Shown one piece after another: positions 1 through 8,724 of a DNA stretch of 64,000 bases. The notes under the pieces were generated by a model, which was given only the letters and a program-made list of their open reading frames with translations, had not been told where the DNA came from and ran no database searches. The translations under genes were made by a program, and so were the position numbers. The stretch's first letter is position 1. Every line of letters begins with the position of its first letter. This DNA comes from Streptomyces sp. 2131.1 (lineage in GTDB: Bacteria; Actinomycetota; Actinomycetes; Streptomycetales; Streptomycetaceae). The DNA lies in the NCBI RefSeq assembly GCF_900105515.1, contig NZ_FNSY01000001.1, forward strand, positions 5,692,001 through 5,756,000. The letters run 5' to 3'.

Positions 1-1
1 C

Positions 2-1120
2 GTCAGGCAGCTCGCCAAGGATTTCGTCGCCCGCGACGTCGCCCCGTACGCGGTCGAGTGGGACCGGTCCGAGAACGTCGACAAGTCGATCGTGAAGAAG
101 CTGGGCGCGCTCGGCTTCCTCGGCCTCACCGTTCCGGAGGAGTACGGCGGCTCGGGCGGCGACCACCTCGCGTACTGCCTGGTGACCGAGGAGCTGGGCC
201 GGGGCGACTCCTCGGTGCGCGGCATCGTCTCCGTCTCCCTCGGCCTGGTCGCCAAGACCATCGCAGCCTGGGGCGACGAGGAGCAGAAGCGCCATTGGCT
301 GCCCCGGCTGACCTCGGGCGACGCCGTCGGCTGCTTCGGCCTCACCGAACCCGGCACCGGCTCGGACGCGGGCAGCCTGACGACCAGAGCCGTGCGGGAC
401 GGCGCGGACTACGTCATCAACGGCAGCAAGATGTTCATCACCAACGGCACCTGGGCCGACGTGGTGCTGCTCTTCGCCCGTACCAACGACACCCCCGGCC
501 ACAAGGGCGTCTCCGCCTTCCTGGTCCCCGCCGACGCCCCCGGCCTCACCCGCCGCACCATCCACGGCAAGCTCGGCCTGCGCGGCCAGGCCACCGCCGA
601 ACTGGTCCTGGAGGACGTGCGGGTACCCGCGACCGCCCTGATGGGCCCCGAGGGCAAGGGCTTCTCCATCGCCATGTCCGCCCTGGCCAAGGGGCGGATG
701 TCGGTGGCGGCCGGCTGCGTCGGCATCGCCCAGGCGGCCCTGGACGCGGCCGTGGGCTACGCGGGCGAGCGCGAGCAGTTCGGCAGGCCCATCGCGGGCT
801 ACCAGCTCGTCCAGGAACTCATCAGCGACATCTCCGTGGACGTCGAGGCCGCGCGCCTGCTGACCTGGAGCGTCGCCGACCTCGTCGACCGGGGCCAGGA
901 CTTCGCCACCGCCGCGTCCCGGGCCAAGCTCTTCGCCTCCGAGGCCGCGGTCCGAGCCGCCAACAACGCGCTCCAGGTCTTCGGCGGCTACGGCTACATC
1001 GACGAGTACCCGGTCGGCAAGCTGCTGCGCGACGCCCGCGTGATGACGCTCTACGAGGGCACCAGCCAGATCCAGAAGCTGATCATCGGCCGCGCCCTGA
1101 CCGGGGTTTCGGCGTTCTGA
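2..1120 (+). CDS. acyl-CoA dehydrogenase, 3' part
   Basis: Flavin enzyme that oxidises an acyl-CoA to the enoyl-CoA. The gene runs in from before the window; 372 codons are visible and the reading frame is open from base 2. Seen: the FAD/substrate motif CFGLTEPGTGSDAG, then FITNGTWADV, the C-terminal helical domain with REQFGRPIAGYQ, and LYEGTSQIQK near the end, where the Glu is the catalytic base in short-chain and glutaryl-CoA type members. A start near base 92 would remove the N-terminal helices, so it is not the real start. Substrate cannot be told. The neighbouring TetR and MaoC genes suggest a fatty-acid or branched-acid catabolic locus. Family call is secure. Confidence 0.93.
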   Translation, partial: VRQLAKDFVARDVAPYAVEWDRSENVDKSIVKKLGALGFLGLTVPEEYGGSGGDHLAYCLVTEELGRGDSSVRGIVSVSLGLVAKTIAAWGDEEQKRHWLPRLTSGDAVGCFGLTEPGTGSDAGSLTTRAVRDGADYVINGSKMFITNGTWADVVLLFARTNDTPGHKGVSAFLVPADAPGLTRRTIHGKLGLRGQATAELVLEDVRVPATALMGPEGKGFSIAMSALAKGRMSVAAGCVGIAQAALDAAVGYAGEREQFGRPIAGYQLVQELISDISVDVEAARLLTWSVADLVDRGQDFATAASRAKLFASEAAVRAANNALQVFGGYGYIDEYPVGKLLRDARVMTLYEGTSQIQKLIIGRALTGVSAF

Positions 1121-1178
1121 GTACCATCTGAGTACCTGTACGGATGTGGCGTGGGTCATACCGTCGGATGCTGGCGCC

Positions 1179-1469
1179 ATGAGTGAGACGACATCGGTCA
1201 AACAGCAGACCACCGGCGCCTACTTCGGGCAGGCCGTCGCGTCCTTCGGGATCGCGATGGCCGCGGTGACCCTCGGAATCTACTTCCTCGACGCCGATGC
1301 CTGGGTGCGCGCATTCCTCGCCGTCGGCGTCCTCTACCTCGTCACGTCCTGCTTCACCCTGGCCAAGGTCGTCCGGGACAAGCAGGAGGCCGGCCAGCTG
1401 GTCAGCCGGGTCGACCAGGCCCGGCTGGAGAAGATCCTCGCCGAGCACGACCCGTTCCAGAAGCTCTGA
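1179..1469 (+). CDS. YiaA/YiaB-type two-helix membrane protein
   Basis: Small inner-membrane protein of 96 aa. After a short polar N-terminus it has two hydrophobic helices (about residues 17-38 and 43-64), with YFGQAVASFGIAMAAVTLGIYFLDADAWVRAFLAVG matching the YiaA/B family pattern in separate parts, followed by a charged cytoplasmic tail (VVRDKQEAGQLVSRVDQARLE). I chose the ATG at 1179 because the upstream in-frame GTG would add 11 residues without family similarity. The function of the family is not known. It sits alone between the acyl-CoA dehydrogenase and a TetR gene, all on the same strand. The membrane topology is well supported; any role is not. Confidence 0.8.
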   Translation: MSETTSVKQQTTGAYFGQAVASFGIAMAAVTLGIYFLDADAWVRAFLAVGVLYLVTSCFTLAKVVRDKQEAGQLVSRVDQARLEKILAEHDPFQKL

Positions 1470-1493
1470 GGACCAGGGCCTCGAAACGTTGCC

Positions 1494-1509
1494 CTAAGCG
1501 CTTGCTCAG
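1494..1509. promoter_or_regulatory. TetR-type operator CTAAGCGCTTGCTCAG, copy 1
   Basis: A 16-bp partial dyad around the palindrome AAGCGCTT, 47 bp before the TetR start at 1557. The same 16 bases recur at 2812-2827 before the MaoC gene. This is consistent with an autoregulatory TetR site. Confidence 0.65.
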
Positions 1510-1556
1510 GATCGGGGTATGGTGTTCGTCCTGTTGACTGAGAGGGGCGAGCGACG

Positions 1557-2180
1557 ATGAGCACGGCGCAGGAGACCGACGCCGAGGACCCGCCGTGGGC
1601 CGAGGTGACGCCCGAGGCCGCCCGGCGGCTCCTCGTCGCGGCGGTCGACGCCTTCGCCGAGCGCGGGTACCACGCGACCACCACCCGGGACATCGCGGGC
1701 CGCGCCGGAATGAGCCCCGCCGCGCTCTACATCCACTACAAGACGAAGGAAGAGCTGCTCCACCGGATCAGCCGGATCGGCCACGACCGGGCCCTGGCCC
1801 TGCTGGAGTCGGCCGCCGACGGCGGCGGCACCGCCGCCGAGCGGCTCGCCTCCGCCGTGCGGTCCTTCGTCCGCTGGCACGCCGAACGCCACACCACCGC
1901 CCGCGTGGTGCAGTACGAGCTCGACGCGCTCGGCGAGGAGCACCGCACCGAGATCATCGCGCTGCGCCGCAGGACCGACGCGGTGGTGCGCCGGATCATC
2001 GGCGAGGGCGTGGCCTCCGGCGAGTTCGACGTGCCGGACGTGCCGGGCACCACCCTCGCGGTGCTGTCGCTCTGCATCGACGTGGCGCGGTGGTTCAACG
2101 CGCAGGGCAGCCGCACACCCGACGAGGTCGGCGAGCTGTACGCCGGTCTGGTGCTGCGGATGGTCGGCGCCGAGCGCTGA
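1557..2180 (+). CDS. TetR/AcrR family transcriptional regulator
   Basis: DNA-binding repressor of 207 aa. The N-terminal helix-turn-helix (about residues 20-66) is seen in LLVAAVDAFAERGYHATTTRD followed by IAGRAGMSPAALYIHYKTKEELLH; the C-terminal part is a helical ligand-binding domain. ATG at 1557 is preceded by GAGGGGCGAGCG. The operator at 1494-1509 lies in its own promoter and the identical sequence lies before the MaoC hydratase gene, so this protein probably represses itself and that hydratase. The ligand is probably an acyl-CoA, which is inferred from the neighbours only. A hairpin at 2193-2223 follows the gene. Confidence 0.9.
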   Translation: MSTAQETDAEDPPWAEVTPEAARRLLVAAVDAFAERGYHATTTRDIAGRAGMSPAALYIHYKTKEELLHRISRIGHDRALALLESAADGGGTAAERLASAVRSFVRWHAERHTTARVVQYELDALGEEHRTEIIALRRRTDAVVRRIIGEGVASGEFDVPDVPGTTLAVLSLCIDVARWFNAQGSRTPDEVGELYAGLVLRMVGAER

Positions 2181-2192
2181 GTACCAACGGGT

Positions 2193-2223
2193 CGCCCCCG
2201 GTCCCCTCGCGGGGCCGGGGGCG
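2193..2223. terminator. hairpin terminator between TetR and MaoC genes
   Basis: Inverted repeat CGCCCCCGG-T-CCCC / GGGGCCGGGGGCG with a TCGC loop, lying 12 bp after the TetR stop and between convergent genes. There is no T tract, as is usual in this genus. Confidence 0.6.
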
Positions 2224-2301
2224 TTCGCGTACGCGCGTACCGGCGCGGGCCTCGGAAGCGCGTAATGACGCGGCTCTCGGAAGCGCGCACCGGCGCGGGT
2301 C

Positions 2302-2763
2302 TCAGAAGTAGTAGCGCGACACCGACTCGGCCACGCACGCCGGCTTGTCGCCGTCCTCGCGCTCGACCGTGACGAGGGCGGTGATCTGCACGCCGCCGCC
2401 CGCCTCCTCGACGCTCTTCAGGACGGCGGTCGCCCGCAGCCGCGAGCCCACGGGCACGGGGGAGGGGAAACGGACCTTGTTGGTGCCGTAGTTGATGCCC
2501 ATCTTCGCGCCCTCGACCGCCATCACCTGCGGTACGAGGACCGGCAGCAGCGACAGCGTCAGATAGCCGTGCGCGATGGTCTTCCCGAACGGGCCGGCCG
2601 CCGCCTTCTCCGGGTCCACATGGATCCACTGGTGGTCGCCGGTGGCGTCCGCGAACAGGTCGATCCGCTTCTGGTCGACCTCCAGCCAGTCGCTGTACCC
2701 CAGCTGCTCGCCCACGCCGTCCCGCAGCTCCTGTGCGGAGTTGAAGATCCTCGGCTCTGCCAT
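2302..2763 (-). CDS. MaoC family dehydratase (hot-dog fold)
   Basis: Probable (R)-specific enoyl-CoA hydratase-type enzyme, 153 aa, the usual length for a single-domain MaoC protein. The hydratase-2 signature is visible as FADATGDHQWIHVDPEKA, with the Asp and His of the active site, followed by AHGYLTLSLLP. ATG at 2763 is chosen because AGGGAGCAGGGAC stands before it; a longer frame would start inside the operator region. An operator identical to the one before the TetR gene at 1557 lies 49 bp upstream. The substrate is unknown; the acyl-CoA dehydrogenase at the window start could make the enoyl-CoA it hydrates. Confidence 0.9.
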   Translation of the reverse strand: MAEPRIFNSAQELRDGVGEQLGYSDWLEVDQKRIDLFADATGDHQWIHVDPEKAAAGPFGKTIAHGYLTLSLLPVLVPQVMAVEGAKMGINYGTNKVRFPSPVPVGSRLRATAVLKSVEEAGGGVQITALVTVEREDGDKPACVAESVSRYYF

Positions 2764-2811
2764 GTCCCTGCTCCCTGCCTTCCGCTCTGCCGACCATCCG
2801 TCGCGCACTGT

Positions 2812-2827
2812 CTAAGCGCTTGCTCAG
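2812..2827. promoter_or_regulatory. TetR-type operator CTAAGCGCTTGCTCAG, copy 2
   Basis: Exact copy of the sequence at 1494-1509, located between the divergent MaoC gene (start 2763) and soxR (start 2895). It probably controls the MaoC promoter. Confidence 0.65.
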
Positions 2828-2894
2828 CATGGTTGGCGGGTGCGTTCCTGTCAACGACGGACCGGCGGGGGACGGGCCACGTAGGGTTCGACGG

Positions 2895-3410
2895 GTGCCC
2901 CAGATCCCGCAGACACTTCATGAACTCACGGTCGGCCAGCTCTCCGCACGCAGCGGCGCCGCCGTGTCGGCCCTGCACTTCTACGAGGCCAAGGGCCTGA
3001 TCGGCAGCCGCCGCACCAGCGGCAACCAGCGCCGCTACAGCCGGGACGCGTTGCGCCGGGTCGCCTTCGTCCGCGCCGCCCAGCGGGTGGGCATCCCGCT
3101 GGCCACGATCCGCGAGGCGCTGGCCGAACTCCCCGAGGAGCGCACACCGAACCACGACGACTGGGCGCGGCTCTCCCACGCCTGGCGCTCCGAACTGGAC
3201 GACCGGATCAAGCAGCTGGCCGCGCTGCGCGACCACCTCACCGACTGCATCGGCTGCGGCTGCCTCTCGCTGGAGACCTGTGTGCTGTCCAACCCGGACG
3301 ACATCAACGGCGAGAAGATCACAGGCTCGCGCCTGATGCCGGAACGCCGTGCGGCCAGCCGTCCGCCGGCGAGCCGCAAGCCGGCGGAGGACACCGAGGA
3401 CTGCTGCTGA
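2895..3410 (+). CDS. soxR: redox-sensitive MerR-type regulator SoxR
   Basis: [2Fe-2S] transcription activator of 171 aa. The MerR helix-turn-helix is at about residues 8-75 (LTVGQLSARSGAAVSALHFYEAK and then GLIGSRRTSGNQRRYSRDALRR), followed by a dimerisation helix and the iron-sulphur site CIGCGCLSLETC, the exact CX2CXCX5C arrangement of SoxR. In Streptomyces, SoxR responds to redox-active secondary metabolites rather than to superoxide (known for the genus). The GTG at 2895 gives a protein of normal SoxR length; the longer frame from 2820 would run through the operator. The charged C-terminal tail ending in two Cys is typical of streptomycete forms. Confidence 0.93.
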   Translation: MPQIPQTLHELTVGQLSARSGAAVSALHFYEAKGLIGSRRTSGNQRRYSRDALRRVAFVRAAQRVGIPLATIREALAELPEERTPNHDDWARLSHAWRSELDDRIKQLAALRDHLTDCIGCGCLSLETCVLSNPDDINGEKITGSRLMPERRAASRPPASRKPAEDTEDCC

Positions 3411-3468
3411 CCGGCGCGTACCGGGCGGCCCGCGCGCCGGGCCGCTCACGTCCCGGGCCGCTCGCGCC

Positions 3469-4080
3469 TCAGGCCACCGAGGCCAGGTCGGCGGCCCGGC
3501 TGCCGCGGGCCCTCGCCAGGGCCGCCGGGGTGAGCACCGGCTGCGGCACCACGATCCCGCACCCCGTGCACACCGGCCCCGACCACGGCTCGCTGTCCAG
3601 GTCGTGCCGCCAGGTGATCCCGGTCCTGGCGCACACCGGGCAGCCGGCGCCCGGTTCCGCCTCCAGGGCCGAGATCAGCCGGGCCAGCACCTCGGCGAGC
3701 GGCGCCGACGGGTGCACCGCCGGGTCGTCGCAGCGGGCGACCCCGTTGCCGCCCCAGGTGCGCCGGTGCCAGTCGTCGAAGGCGCCCGGCCGGCGCAGCC
3801 CCCGGTGCTTCTCCCGCCTGCGGCGCTCCGCGAACCCCGCCTCGTAACCGAGCCACACCGTGCGGGCCCGCTCCAGCTCCTCCAGGGCCCGCACCAGCCG
3901 GGCCGGGTCGGGGGACCGGTCCTCGGGTGCTATGCCGTGCCGTGCGCACAGATGGTCCCAGGTCGCCCGGTGCCCGTAAGGGGCGAAGCGCTCCAGGCAC
4001 TTGCGCAGCGAGTACCGCCGCAGCGCCAGATCGCTCCTCGGATCGCGGACCTGTCTCGCCAGACTCCGGAAACCGGCCAT
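3469..4080 (-). CDS. hypothetical protein with C-terminal zinc ribbon
   Basis: 203 aa, function not recognised. The N-terminal two thirds are charged and helical (MAGFRSLARQVRDPRSDLALR; ELERARTVWLGYEAGFAERRRREK). The C-terminal part has CPVC and, 22 residues later, CTGC, a four-Cys zinc-ribbon arrangement, then a short hydrophilic tail. ATG at 4080 gives good codon usage to the stop. The gene is transcribed away from the acylase at 4310, and the 229 bp between them contain a 10-bp palindrome ACCGGCCGGT at 4253-4262 that could be a regulatory site. A DNA- or RNA-binding role is possible but unproven. Confidence 0.7.
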   Translation of the reverse strand: MAGFRSLARQVRDPRSDLALRRYSLRKCLERFAPYGHRATWDHLCARHGIAPEDRSPDPARLVRALEELERARTVWLGYEAGFAERRRREKHRGLRRPGAFDDWHRRTWGGNGVARCDDPAVHPSAPLAEVLARLISALEAEPGAGCPVCARTGITWRHDLDSEPWSGPVCTGCGIVVPQPVLTPAALARARGSRAADLASVA

Positions 4081-4309
4081 TGCACCGCCACCTCCGTCGC
4101 TCGTACTCCGTCGCCCGTACTTCGGCGTCAGGGGATGGACGTACGACTGCCCGGATCGGCTCCATCCAAGGGCCCGGATGTCCGATGGGTGAGACAGCGC
4201 ACAGAATCCGTCGGCATGTGGCGATTCGGAAAAGGTGACCGATGTTCATCTTACCGGCCGGTTGTACCGCCAGTAACCTGCCGCGCATCGGCCTCTCGGA
4301 GGAGTACGC

Positions 4310-7141
4310 ATGCCCCCACGCACCCGTATGACCCGCACCGGTACCACCAGAGCCGCCGCGCTCGCCGCCGCACTCGCCCTCGGTACGTCCCTGCTCGCCG
4401 CCGCGCCGCACGCGGGCGCCGCCGAGGCGGACCCGGTCCCCGACTACTGCCAGGGACAGTGCGACGACATCCTGCCGCCCGGCGAGAACGGCAACGCCAC
4501 CCTCGTCGAGATCCTCGGCAACAAGGCGTTCGGCACCCATCCCGCGCACAGCGACGACCAGCTCGACCGCTACAACGGCCTGGTCGCCGGGCACACCGGG
4601 CTCACCGACCAGAAGCTCACCGACTTCTTCAACGACGCCTCCTTCGGCGTCCCGAAGGACCAGGTCGAGTCCGTCACCTCACCCCGCGACGACGTCACCA
4701 TCACCCGCGACAAGTCCTCCGGCGTCCCGCACATCAAGGGCACCACCCGCTACGGCACCGAGTTCGGCGCCGGGTACGCCGCAGGTCAGGACCGGCTCTG
4801 GCTGATGGACCTCTTCCGGCACATCGGGCGCGGCGAGCTGACGTCCTTCGCCGGCGGCGCCCTCGCCAACCAGGGCCTGGAGCAGCAGTTCTGGCCGCAG
4901 GCCCCGTACACCGAGGCCGATCTGGAGGCCCAGGTCGAATACATCAGGACCCATGAGGGGGCCAGGGGCGAACAGGCCATGGCGGACGCGCAGGCGTACG
5001 TCGACGGCATCAACGCCTACCGCAAGAAGTCGAAGGACGGCCGCTACTTCCCCGGCGAGTACGTCCTGACCGGCAAGATCGACGCCATCACGAACATAGG
5101 CGAGATCCAGCCGTTCAAACTGACCGACCTGATCTCCATCGCCTCGGTCGTCGGCGGCCAGTTCGGCGGCGGGGGCGGCGGCGAGGTGCAGGCGGCCCTG
5201 TCGCTGCTGTCCGCGCAGCAGAAGTACGGCGTCGTCGAGGGCACCCAGGTCTGGGAGTCCTTCCGCCAGCGCAACGACCCCGAGGCCGTGCTCACCATCC
5301 ACGACGGCACCTCGTTCCCGTACGCCGGCAAGCCCGACAAGGCCGTCGGCACCGCCCTCCCGGACCGGGGCTCCGTCACCGCCGAACCCCTCATCCACGA
5401 CCGCACCGGCTCGGCCGGCACCGGAGTGAAGGCCCCGGTCAAGGCACCGGCCAAGCTCAAGAAGGCGCAGGGCATCTTCGACGACGGCGTCATCCCGGAG
5501 GGCTCCCTGCCCGGCTCCGGCGCCCAGAAGCGCGGCATGTCCAACGCCCTGGTCGTCTCCGGCAAGAGCACCGCGAGCGGGCATCCGATCGCCGTGTTCG
5601 GGCCGCAGACCGGCTACTTCGCACCGCAGTTGATGATGCTCCAGGAGCTCCAGGGCCCCGGCATCAGCGCCCGCGGCGTCTCCTTCGCCGGCGTCGGCAT
5701 GTACATCCAGATGGGCCGCGGCCAGGACTACGCCTGGAGCGCCACGTCGGCCGGCCAGGACATCACCGACACCTACGCCGTCGACCTGTGCGAGCCGGAC
5801 GGCTCGGCGCCCGCCAAGGACTCCACGCACTACCTCTACCGGGGCGTCTGCACCGCGATGGAGAAGATGGAGAAGACCAACTCCTGGAAGCCCACCGTTG
5901 CCGACTCCACGGCCAAGGGCTCCTACCGGATGCAGGTGTGGCGCACGAACTACGGCATCGTCACCCACCGCGCCACCGTGGGCGGCAAGCCCGTCGCGTA
6001 CGCCTCGCTGCGCTCCACCTACCGGCACGAGGCCGACTCCATCATCGGCTTCCAGATGCTCAACGACCCGTCCTACGTCACCGACGCGGCCTCCTTCCAG
6101 CAGGCGGCGAGCAACATCGACTACGCCTTCAACTGGTTCTACGCCGACTCCCGCACCGCCGCCTACTACAACAGCGGCATGAACCCGGTGCGGCCGTCCG
6201 GCATCGACCCGGCGCTCCCGATCCGCGCCGAGAAGGCGTACGAGTGGCAGGGCTACGACCCGGCGGGCAACACCGCCGCGTACACCCCGTTCGCCGAGCA
6301 CCCGCACTCCAGCGGGCAGGACTACTACATCTCCTGGAACAACAAGCAGGCCGAGGGGTACGCAGCTTCGGGCTTCGGCCTCAGCGCCGTGCACCGCGGC
6401 GACCTGCTCGACGACCGGGTCTCCGAGCTGGTCGACGAGGGCGGCGTGACCCGCGCCTCGCTGACCCGCGCGATGGCGGACGCGGCCCTCACCGACCTGC
6501 GCGGCGAGCAGCTGCTGCCCGAACTGCTGAAGGTCATCCGCTCCCAGCCGGTCACCGACCCGGACCTCAACGCGGTGGTCCAGCAGCTGGACTCCTGGCG
6601 GGCGTCGGGCGCCCAGCGCAAGGAGAGCAGCCCCGGCTCGCACACGTACACCCATGCCGACGCGGTCCGGATCATGGACGCGTGGTGGCCGAAGCTGGTC
6701 GAGGCGGAGTTCCGCCCCGGTCTCGGTGACGACCTGTACGGGGCGCTCACCGCGAACCTCGCCACCGACGAGTCCCCGGCCGCCAGCCACGGACCGAGCG
6801 GGGCGCACAGCGGTTCGGCCTTCCAGTACGGCTGGTGGGGCTTCGCCGACAAGGACCTGCGCCAAGTGCTCGGGCAGCCGGTCAAGGGCCCGCTGGCCAA
6901 GTCGTACTGCGGAGGCGGCGACCTGAGCGCCTGCCGTACGGCGCTGCTGACCTCGCTCAAGGAGGCGGCGGCGGTCCCGGCGGCCCAGGTCTACCCGGGC
7001 GACGACAACTGCAAGGCCGGCGAGCAGTGGTGCACGGACTCGATCATCCACCGCGCGCTGGGCGGCATCGCCCAGAAGGCCATCCACTGGCAGAACCGCC
7101 CGACGTACCAGCAGGTGGTGGAGTTCCCGGGCCACCGGTAA
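4310..7141 (+). CDS. secreted penicillin acylase family (S45) amidohydrolase
   Basis: Ntn-hydrolase precursor of 943 aa, exported and self-cleaved into two chains. Seen: a Sec-type signal peptide (basic MPPRTRMTRTGTTR, then a hydrophobic Ala/Leu run ending near AGA-AEA), the alpha-chain region, and the processing site RGMSNALVVSG, where Ser411 would become the N-terminal nucleophile of the beta chain. Downstream HPIAVFGPQTGYFAPQ is the usual family block. Close relatives in the genus cleave N-acyl homoserine lactones or cyclic lipopeptides (AhlM-like), so quorum quenching or peptide deacylation is as likely as penicillin cleavage. GGAGGAG stands 6 bases before the ATG. Transcribed alone. Confidence 0.9.
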   Translation: MPPRTRMTRTGTTRAAALAAALALGTSLLAAAPHAGAAEADPVPDYCQGQCDDILPPGENGNATLVEILGNKAFGTHPAHSDDQLDRYNGLVAGHTGLTDQKLTDFFNDASFGVPKDQVESVTSPRDDVTITRDKSSGVPHIKGTTRYGTEFGAGYAAGQDRLWLMDLFRHIGRGELTSFAGGALANQGLEQQFWPQAPYTEADLEAQVEYIRTHEGARGEQAMADAQAYVDGINAYRKKSKDGRYFPGEYVLTGKIDAITNIGEIQPFKLTDLISIASVVGGQFGGGGGGEVQAALSLLSAQQKYGVVEGTQVWESFRQRNDPEAVLTIHDGTSFPYAGKPDKAVGTALPDRGSVTAEPLIHDRTGSAGTGVKAPVKAPAKLKKAQGIFDDGVIPEGSLPGSGAQKRGMSNALVVSGKSTASGHPIAVFGPQTGYFAPQLMMLQELQGPGISARGVSFAGVGMYIQMGRGQDYAWSATSAGQDITDTYAVDLCEPDGSAPAKDSTHYLYRGVCTAMEKMEKTNSWKPTVADSTAKGSYRMQVWRTNYGIVTHRATVGGKPVAYASLRSTYRHEADSIIGFQMLNDPSYVTDAASFQQAASNIDYAFNWFYADSRTAAYYNSGMNPVRPSGIDPALPIRAEKAYEWQGYDPAGNTAAYTPFAEHPHSSGQDYYISWNNKQAEGYAASGFGLSAVHRGDLLDDRVSELVDEGGVTRASLTRAMADAALTDLRGEQLLPELLKVIRSQPVTDPDLNAVVQQLDSWRASGAQRKESSPGSHTYTHADAVRIMDAWWPKLVEAEFRPGLGDDLYGALTANLATDESPAASHGPSGAHSGSAFQYGWWGFADKDLRQVLGQPVKGPLAKSYCGGGDLSACRTALLTSLKEAAAVPAAQVYPGDDNCKAGEQWCTDSIIHRALGGIAQKAIHWQNRPTYQQVVEFPGHR

Positions 7142-7172
7142 ACCCGGCCCGCCCGGCCCGCCCGGCACACCC

Positions 7173-7194
7173 AGCCCGTCCGGCGTTTGAGGAC
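7173..7194 (+). repeat. dispersed GC-rich repeat, copy 1
   Basis: The core GCCCGTCCGGCGTTTGAGGA is the reverse complement, with one base difference, of the stretch at 57660-57681. Both lie just after the end of a gene. Such CCTCAA-RCGCCGGACGGGC elements are familiar intergenic repeats of Streptomyces chromosomes. Confidence 0.55.
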
Positions 7195-7253
7195 GGAACC
7201 GGTGCGCCGGGCGGGCCCGCACACGCTTTACCGCACGCGCGGGCCGCGCACAC

Positions 7254-8540
7254 TCACCGGTACTGCAGATACCGCTTCCGCACGGTCCGGAACGCCGCGA
7301 GGTCCGCCGCCCACGCGCCGACGACCTCGTCCACGTTCGCCCCCGCGTCGATCATCGTCCGCACCCGCGTGTTGCCGGTCAGCTTGTCGATCCAGTTGTC
7401 CGACCGCCACGCGAACCCGCTCCACGTCCGCTTCGCGGTGATCAGCAGCCCGATCCCCGTGCGCACCGGGTCGAAGTCCTCGCGGTCCAGGACGTGCAGC
7501 TGCACCCCGCCCACCGTGACGCCCTGGAACTTGGAGAACGTCGGCGCGAAGTACGCCTCGCGGAAGGCCACTCCGGGCAGATCGAGCGCGTTGGCCGCGT
7601 CCGCCCACCGGTGGTCGATGCCCTCCGCGCCCAGCAGCTCGAACGGGCGGGTCGTGCCGCGCCCCTCGGAGAGGTTCGTCCCCTCGAACATGCAGGTGCC
7701 GGAGTAGACGAGCGCCGTGTCGGGCGTCGGCATGTTGGGGCTCGGCGGCACCCACGGCAGGCCCGTCGCGTCGAAGAAGTCCGAGCGCGACCAGCCCGAC
7801 ATCTTCACGATCTCCAGCTGGGCCGGACGGTCCTTCAGGAACTCCCCGTTGAACAGCAGCGCCAGCTCGGTGACCGTCATGCCGTGCGCCTGGGAGATCT
7901 CCCGCCGGCCCACGAACGTGCCGAACGCCGGGTCCAGTACCGGCCCGAGCGCGGCCCGCCCGGTCACCGGGTTCGGCCGGTCGAGCACGACGAACCTCTT
8001 GCCCGCGAGCGCCGCCGCCTCCATGCAGTCGTACAGCGTCCAGATGTACGTGTAGAAGCGGGCGCCGGCGTCCTGGATGTCGAAGACGACGGTGTCCACG
8101 CCGGACGCCGTGAAGATGTCCGCGAGCGCCTGACCGCTCTTCAGGTACGTGTCGTAGACGGGCAGCCCGGTCGCCGGGTCGTCGTACCGCCCCTCCGAGC
8201 CGCCGGCCTGCGCGGTACCCCGGAAGCCGTGCTCGGGGCCGAAGACGGCGGTGAGGTTCACCCGGCGGTCCGGGTGCATCACGTCCACGATGTGCCGGAC
8301 GTCGGAGGTGATCCCGGTCGGGTTGGTGACGACGCCGACGCGCTGCCCCTTCAGCAGGGCGTAACCGTCCGCCGCCAGCCGGTCGAAGCCGGTGCGGACC
8401 CGCGGCCCGCCCCCGTGGCCGTTCCCGTGGCCCTTGCCGTGCGACGTGCCGGCCGCCGCGGGCCCGGCCGAGGCGGCCGTGGCCGCGAGGGCCCCCATCG
8501 CACCGCCGACGGTCAGCAAACCACGCCTGGACAGGCTCAT
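7254..8540 (-). CDS. namZ: exo-beta-N-acetylmuramidase NamZ (DUF1343)
   Basis: 428-aa exported protein of the DUF1343 family, whose Bacillus member NamZ removes terminal N-acetylmuramic acid from peptidoglycan fragments. Seen: a Tat leader (MSLSRRGLLTVGGAMGALAA, Ala-rich, cleavage near AAAG), a His/Gly-rich linker (SHGKGHGNGHGGG), then the family blocks VGVVTNPTGI, VFGPEHGFRG and FDIQDAGARFYTY. The ATG at 8540 is chosen because GGAGG lies 7 bases upstream and the Tat leader begins there; the longer open frame has no signal. It is convergent with the acylase. The probable role is cell-wall turnover and recycling outside the membrane. Confidence 0.87.
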   Translation of the reverse strand: MSLSRRGLLTVGGAMGALAATAASAGPAAAGTSHGKGHGNGHGGGPRVRTGFDRLAADGYALLKGQRVGVVTNPTGITSDVRHIVDVMHPDRRVNLTAVFGPEHGFRGTAQAGGSEGRYDDPATGLPVYDTYLKSGQALADIFTASGVDTVVFDIQDAGARFYTYIWTLYDCMEAAALAGKRFVVLDRPNPVTGRAALGPVLDPAFGTFVGRREISQAHGMTVTELALLFNGEFLKDRPAQLEIVKMSGWSRSDFFDATGLPWVPPSPNMPTPDTALVYSGTCMFEGTNLSEGRGTTRPFELLGAEGIDHRWADAANALDLPGVAFREAYFAPTFSKFQGVTVGGVQLHVLDREDFDPVRTGIGLLITAKRTWSGFAWRSDNWIDKLTGNTRVRTMIDAGANVDEVVGAWAADLAAFRTVRKRYLQYR

Positions 8541-8670
8541 TCGGCTACCTCCAAGATCGCGACGAGTGTCATGGCCACGCACGCTAGCGCGCCGAGAGGC
8601 CCGGGGGAACGTGTCTGACGGGGCCGCCGCGCCGGGAGTGGCCGATGAGACGCCGCCACCCCTTCCCACA

Positions 8671-8686
8671 CGACATACCGACTGGT
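8671..8686 (+). promoter_or_regulatory. TetR-type operator CGACATACCGACTGGT, copy 1
   Basis: 16 bases identical to the reverse strand at 15202-15217. The core ACCGAC-TG-GTTAGT is a partial dyad. It lies 38 bp before the SDR start at 8725, whose operon ends with a TetR gene. Confidence 0.7.
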
Positions 8687-8724
8687 TAGTCTGCCCGTGC
8701 AGTCGGCTGAGAGGTGCGAGAGCG

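Noticed and set aside
4253..4262. ACCGGCCGGT palindrome as an operator of the acylase gene
   Set aside because: Only one copy and such GC palindromes arise often by chance here; mentioned with the gene but not given its own feature.
4679..7222. 847-codon open frame on the reverse strand of the acylase gene
   Set aside because: It is the shadow of the acylase gene. The protein is Gly/Val/Arg-rich without motifs, and the forward frame has a signal peptide and catalytic Ser.
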